This document shows, in pieces, positions 59,680-64,000 of a DNA stretch of 64,000 nucleotides (position 1 is the stretch's first letter; every line of letters starts with the position of its first letter). Both the position numbers and the translations under genes were made by a program. The DNA comes from Sinohyriopsis cumingii (taxonomy: Eukaryota; Mollusca; Bivalvia; Unionida; Unionidae). Location: contig CM068825.1 of assembly GCA_028554795.2 (NCBI GenBank), positions 92,598,951 to 92,662,950 of the forward strand. Direction: 5' to 3'. The notes beneath the pieces are model-generated. The model was not told where the DNA came from. It saw only the letters and a list, made by a program, of their open reading frames with translations, and did no database searches.

Positions 59680-60871
59680 CAGTAATTCTCAAACTGTGTG
59701 CCTCAGCACACTAGTATGCTGCGAGAGATTTGCAGGTGTGCCGTGTGAGTTTTTTAAAAATATTTAAGATTGCTAGCGTTTTGAAACCTTTAACATATCG
59801 AAAAATTAAATGGTAAATCAATGTCGCAAAAGTTAAAAAGTAACATATATAAGTTCTGAACCAAGTTATTCAGGTTGTAAACTTCATCAATCTCGACTTT
59901 TCTCTCAACTCTGTGAAGCAATGGATTTAGACTACAAATACCTGCTGTACCATACCGACATTCATTGGCTTTCAATGGGGAAAAGTGTTAAAGCGTCTCG
60001 TCTATCGCAAGATTGAAGTGATTTCGTTCTTGAAGGTTGAGAAAACAGACTTTGGATTCTCTCTTCATGACGAAATCTGGTGGCTGAAGGTTCAGTTTCT
60101 CTCCGATTTATTCGACAAATTAAATTCGCTAAATTTAAGTCTTCAAGGACCATCAGAAAACATCATCACTGCAACATCAAAACTAAAGTCATTTGATGAA
60201 AAGTTGTCGCTGTGGCAAAATATGGTCTTGAAGGGAGTCCTCAACTGCCTTCCTATTGTCAACGAATCTCATTCAAACAAGAAAATCATCCCCGAAATTC
60301 TGGACACACTGAGAGACCTACAATTGGCACTGCAGCATTACTTCCCATCACATGTAAGCGAGGAATATGGATGGGTGAGCAATCCATTTGGAAACAACGA
60401 AACTACAAATCTTACAACCGAAGAAGAAGAACAGCTCATTAATTTAAAAAGAAGCGATAAATTTTTTCAGTCAATATTTCTTGAAAAGACCCTGGATGAG
60501 TTTTGGATCTCAGTCAAGAAGTCATATCCTGCAATCAGTTCAAAAGTAATCAAAATAATCCTGCCATTTGTGTATTCGTGGTTTTGTGAGTTTGGATTTT
60601 CAGCATTGACTGACGTCAAATCGAAAGAGAGAGAGAGACTTCTTAAAATCGACGATGAAATGCAGTGTTGTTTGTCAACTTTGGAGTCTCGCTTCAATCT
60701 GATTCGCTCTCGAAAGCAGGCACATCCTTCACATTAAATTTAAAATTAAATATATATGTAAAAACAAATAAGTTCTTCACCACAAAAATTGTTAAATCTT
60801 TTCAGGTGTGCCGTGAAATTTCTTAGATCTTTTTGGTGCGCCGCAAGACAAAAAAAGTTTGAGAAACACTG
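59680..60871 (+). mobile_element. hAT transposon, 1192 bp, TIRs and 8-bp TSD
   Basis: It starts CAGTAATTCTCAAAC and ends GTTTGAGAAACACTG, inverted repeats with two mismatches, flanked by perfect 8-bp duplications GCTTATGA (59672-59679 and 60872-60879). This is the exact signature of hAT. Subterminal GGTGTGCCGTG repeats occur at both ends. It inserted into a family X repeat, whose sequence continues on the right (GAGACGGTCTGTTGATTGTC). It is an internally deleted copy carrying only the C-terminal part of a transposase. Confidence 0.93.
59895..60737 (+). pseudogene. hAT transposase C-terminal half (SCAND3/ZBED-like)
   Basis: The frame beginning SRLFSQLCEAMDLDYKYLLY, HTDIHWLSMGK breaks by one base at about 59980, and a 250-codon frame continues from 59985 (LKRLVYRKIEVISFLK) to 60737. 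The IHWLS motif and the C-terminal FVYSWFCEFGFSALTDVKSK, with RERLLKIDDEMQCCLS, match the hAT catalytic end and dimerization region of the ZBED5/SCAND3/FAM200-type group. The catalytic N-terminal half and BED finger are absent. The frameshift and truncation rule out activity, though the 250-codon run without a stop suggests a fairly recent insertion. Confidence 0.85.
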
Positions 60872-60879
60872 GCTTATGA

Positions 60880-61435
60880 GACGGTCTGTTGATTGTCTCT
60901 ATGTTAGCACGTGGATATTACTTCTACTCCTAAACTAGTTGTAGCATTGCTATTAAACTTGAAACATGCTTTCTTCCAAGATTTTGTCATTAGTACTCAT
61001 GCTGAACAGGGGTTGTGAGTAAAAGACCTTGTGATATCTGGTTGGTCCTAAATGAAAATGGTGCTCCTGTGACATCTAGTATGGCTGCCACCACAGCCAT
61101 CTTGAAAATCTTTTCATAGTTACCCTTTCTCAGTGGAAAGTCATGGTGAGGTGGCTTTTTTACCGGGAGTCTGTTTTTTCTGATGTCTTGTCTGTCCCAG
61201 ATAAAATGAAGCTGATCTGATATCCAATATGTTCACCATAGTAGCCATCTTGAAATTTTTTCCATTGTACACCTCCTGAATGGAATGTGATACCAATATG
61301 GGAATTTTCGCCTGAAGACTTGTGATGTCTAGTGTATGGTAAACAGAAATGATGTAGATCTGACCTCCAGTTTGGTTGTTATGTGGCAATCTTGTAAACT
61401 GTGATATTGATACTCCTTCTCTGTAGGGTGGTCAT
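60880..61435 (+). repeat. Interspersed repeat family X (right part)
   Basis: Three to four modules: GATATCTGGTTGGTCCTAAA..., GCTGCCACCACAGCCATCTT, and GTTCACCATAGTAGCCATCTT. The left end of the same repeat (ACACCAGAAGAGCTTATGA) is at 59661-59679, cut by the hAT element. Confidence 0.6.
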
Positions 61436-61518
61436 ATTTACATAGTTTTTATAGATTTCAGTGTAATAATGCAAAAATTATATTTAATGCCTGTCCAGTT
61501 TGTGAGTGTTTCTTCTAA

Positions 61519-62820
<1,302 letters not shown>

Positions 62821-62824
62821 GCCT

Positions 62825-64000
62825 TGCCAACTCATGAGTTTGCCATAAGTCTTATGAAAATTACCCTTAAAATACGAACTTACAGCATACTAACAAAAAT
62901 TACATAAAAATGATCATTGCCAAAAAGTCTGGATAATTGGTTCATCCGTGTTTTATTTGGATCCGTTTTTCATCTTAGAATTAGTGAAATTAGGAAACCA
63001 GACTTACTTTACAGCGTGTGAAGCATCTGCATGATATACTGTTGAGTATAAAAATTTTAAAAATGGTGTCCAGAAAGTGATGCATGTTAAGATGAAACAG
63101 AAAATAAGCTTCTAGAAAAGTGTTAATAATCAAATCAGAAGAATTTTTTGTTGTTGTGGGGCTTAACGCCATTTTTCAGCACACGATAGGCTATACATGG
63201 CGGCCAGTATTAATGGTGGAGGAAGAACCCAGGAAAACCCCGGAAAGAACCACCGACCCACGAGAAGCTACTGGCAAGCTTTCTCACATATCCACATTGG
63301 CTGAATCCTAGACTCGAACCACCGCAGACAGCGGTGAGATGGCAGTGATCTGTAATGGAGAGTATTCAGAGTCTTGTGAATAAAAGCTTAAAAAGACACA
63401 GTTATGTTTATTGGACATCACATGCCAATTTGCGTATGTCTCGTGGCGGGAGATATGACTGCTATCGTCATGTGAAATGGAAAATAATTGCCAAGAATTT
63501 TATGTCAAGTTGAGAGATATCAATAAGCCATTGAGCTGCATAAAGTTTGGAATTAGAGTTTGTGCAGTTTTAGTAGTGGTAAATAAAGTCAACACGTACT
63601 TTACAAACTTTTCAGTAGAACATAATATTCATCGTCCATGCGTCAAACTTTTAATTACATTTTCCAGCATTATCATAGCAGTTACTGATACTTTGTTACA
63701 CCTTACTGAAAACTGGTCAGTCTTACAGGGAAAAAATCAACTGCCTTACTGAGACGGACTCGTCAAGGTTGACAGGTTTGCTAGCGGTAGAAGACTACAT
63801 TGGTCTTTTGTTCAAACACATTTCCTTATTCCAAAACTGCAGAAAATATGCAATTGCAAGAACAAAATCATCTAATATTGTTAGGTGTTTAGCAGAAGAC
63901 ACTTCACTTAAAATTGCAAAAGCCAAAAAAATTGAGACGTGTAGTATTGCAATAGACAGGAGTAGTTATTATGACAAAAAGTTGTACCCAGTCTGTTTAA
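62825..64000 (+). mobile_element. hAT-like element, second copy of the 2.09-2.87 kb repeat
   Basis: Collinear with 2085-2866 apart from a SINE insertion. Beyond 63765 an open frame runs to the window edge: LLAVEDYIGLLFKHISLFQN, CRKYAIARTKSSNIVRCLAE, ..CSIAIDRSSYYDKKLYPV. The 'ADH...F ... RTK' pattern followed by a D-rich strand resembles the region around the first catalytic Asp of hAT transposases. The element continues past the window, so intactness cannot be judged. Confidence 0.6.
63140..63355 (-). mobile_element. tRNA-derived SINE, main family, head-truncated
   Basis: Antisense copy from the tail (TTGTTGTTGTGGGGCTTAAC) to about the A-box edge (CAGTGATCTGTAATGGAGAG). It interrupts the repeat homologous to 2421-2470; the paralogue shows the empty site (CAGAAGAATAAAATGGAGTA). 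The head end seems to be lost by microhomology at AATGGAG. Confidence 0.85.

Overview
This 64 kb window is nuclear DNA from an animal, most probably a mollusc (inference: very long AT-rich introns, several tRNA-derived SINE families, hAT, Ty3/gypsy and DIRS-type relics, and exon peptides close to animal proteins). It is an internal slice of one large gene on the + strand encoding the bifunctional glutamyl-prolyl-tRNA synthetase (EPRS1). Twelve exons can be placed with canonical AG/GT boundaries and compatible phases. They total about 1.9 kb, roughly 3% of the window; the GluRS body lies upstream and most of the ProRS half lies downstream.

In order, three exons (6565-6723, 8767-8879, 10995-11106) encode the C-terminal tRNA-binding beta-barrel end of GluRS. 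Five exons (17794-17958, 19512-19742, 21931-22095, 38822-39052, 41657-41735) encode the WHEP-repeat linker. One Lys/Glu-rich exon (44825-44948) bridges to ProRS. Three exons (49585-49846, 53288-53440, 61525-61626) begin the class II ProRS catalytic domain up to motif 2. The most interesting genic feature is that the first two WHEP exons, with flanking intron, are duplicated (A-B-A'-B'-C). All five exons start in phase 0, and A, B, A' and B' also end in phase 0. Each exon carries half-domains, so only some exon chains give whole WHEP domains; A-B-B'-C gives three complete ones.

The introns hold nearly everything else. From left to right: a repeat shared in inverted orientation with 16 kb; a hAT element with a BED-finger fragment (2.87-4.08 kb) inside another repeat that recurs at 62.8-63.8 kb; a three-headed tRNA-like SINE (5.2-5.7 kb); a DIRS-gag-like relic (9.1-10.7 kb); a 3.5 kb satellite of 48-bp and 51-bp units (11.87-15.36 kb); a piggyBac-like TTAA element (25.8-26.4 kb); a Ty3/gypsy relic with the unusual order PR-IN-RT-RH (26.9-30.5 kb) and a related LTR in inverse orientation (36.2-37.1 kb); a CpG-rich pocket (33.3-34.4 kb); two copies of a zinc-finger-bearing repeat (45.9-47.1 and 54.05-55.26 kb); a DIRS reverse transcriptase relic (57.5-59.4 kb); and a textbook hAT insertion with TIRs and an 8-bp target duplication (59.68-60.87 kb). 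A tRNA-derived SINE of about 250 bp occurs eight times, six of them with clear target-site duplications.

No independent intact protein gene, tRNA gene, rRNA gene or CRISPR array was found. Repeat boundaries without target duplications are approximate, and all family assignments rest on reading the sequence by eye.
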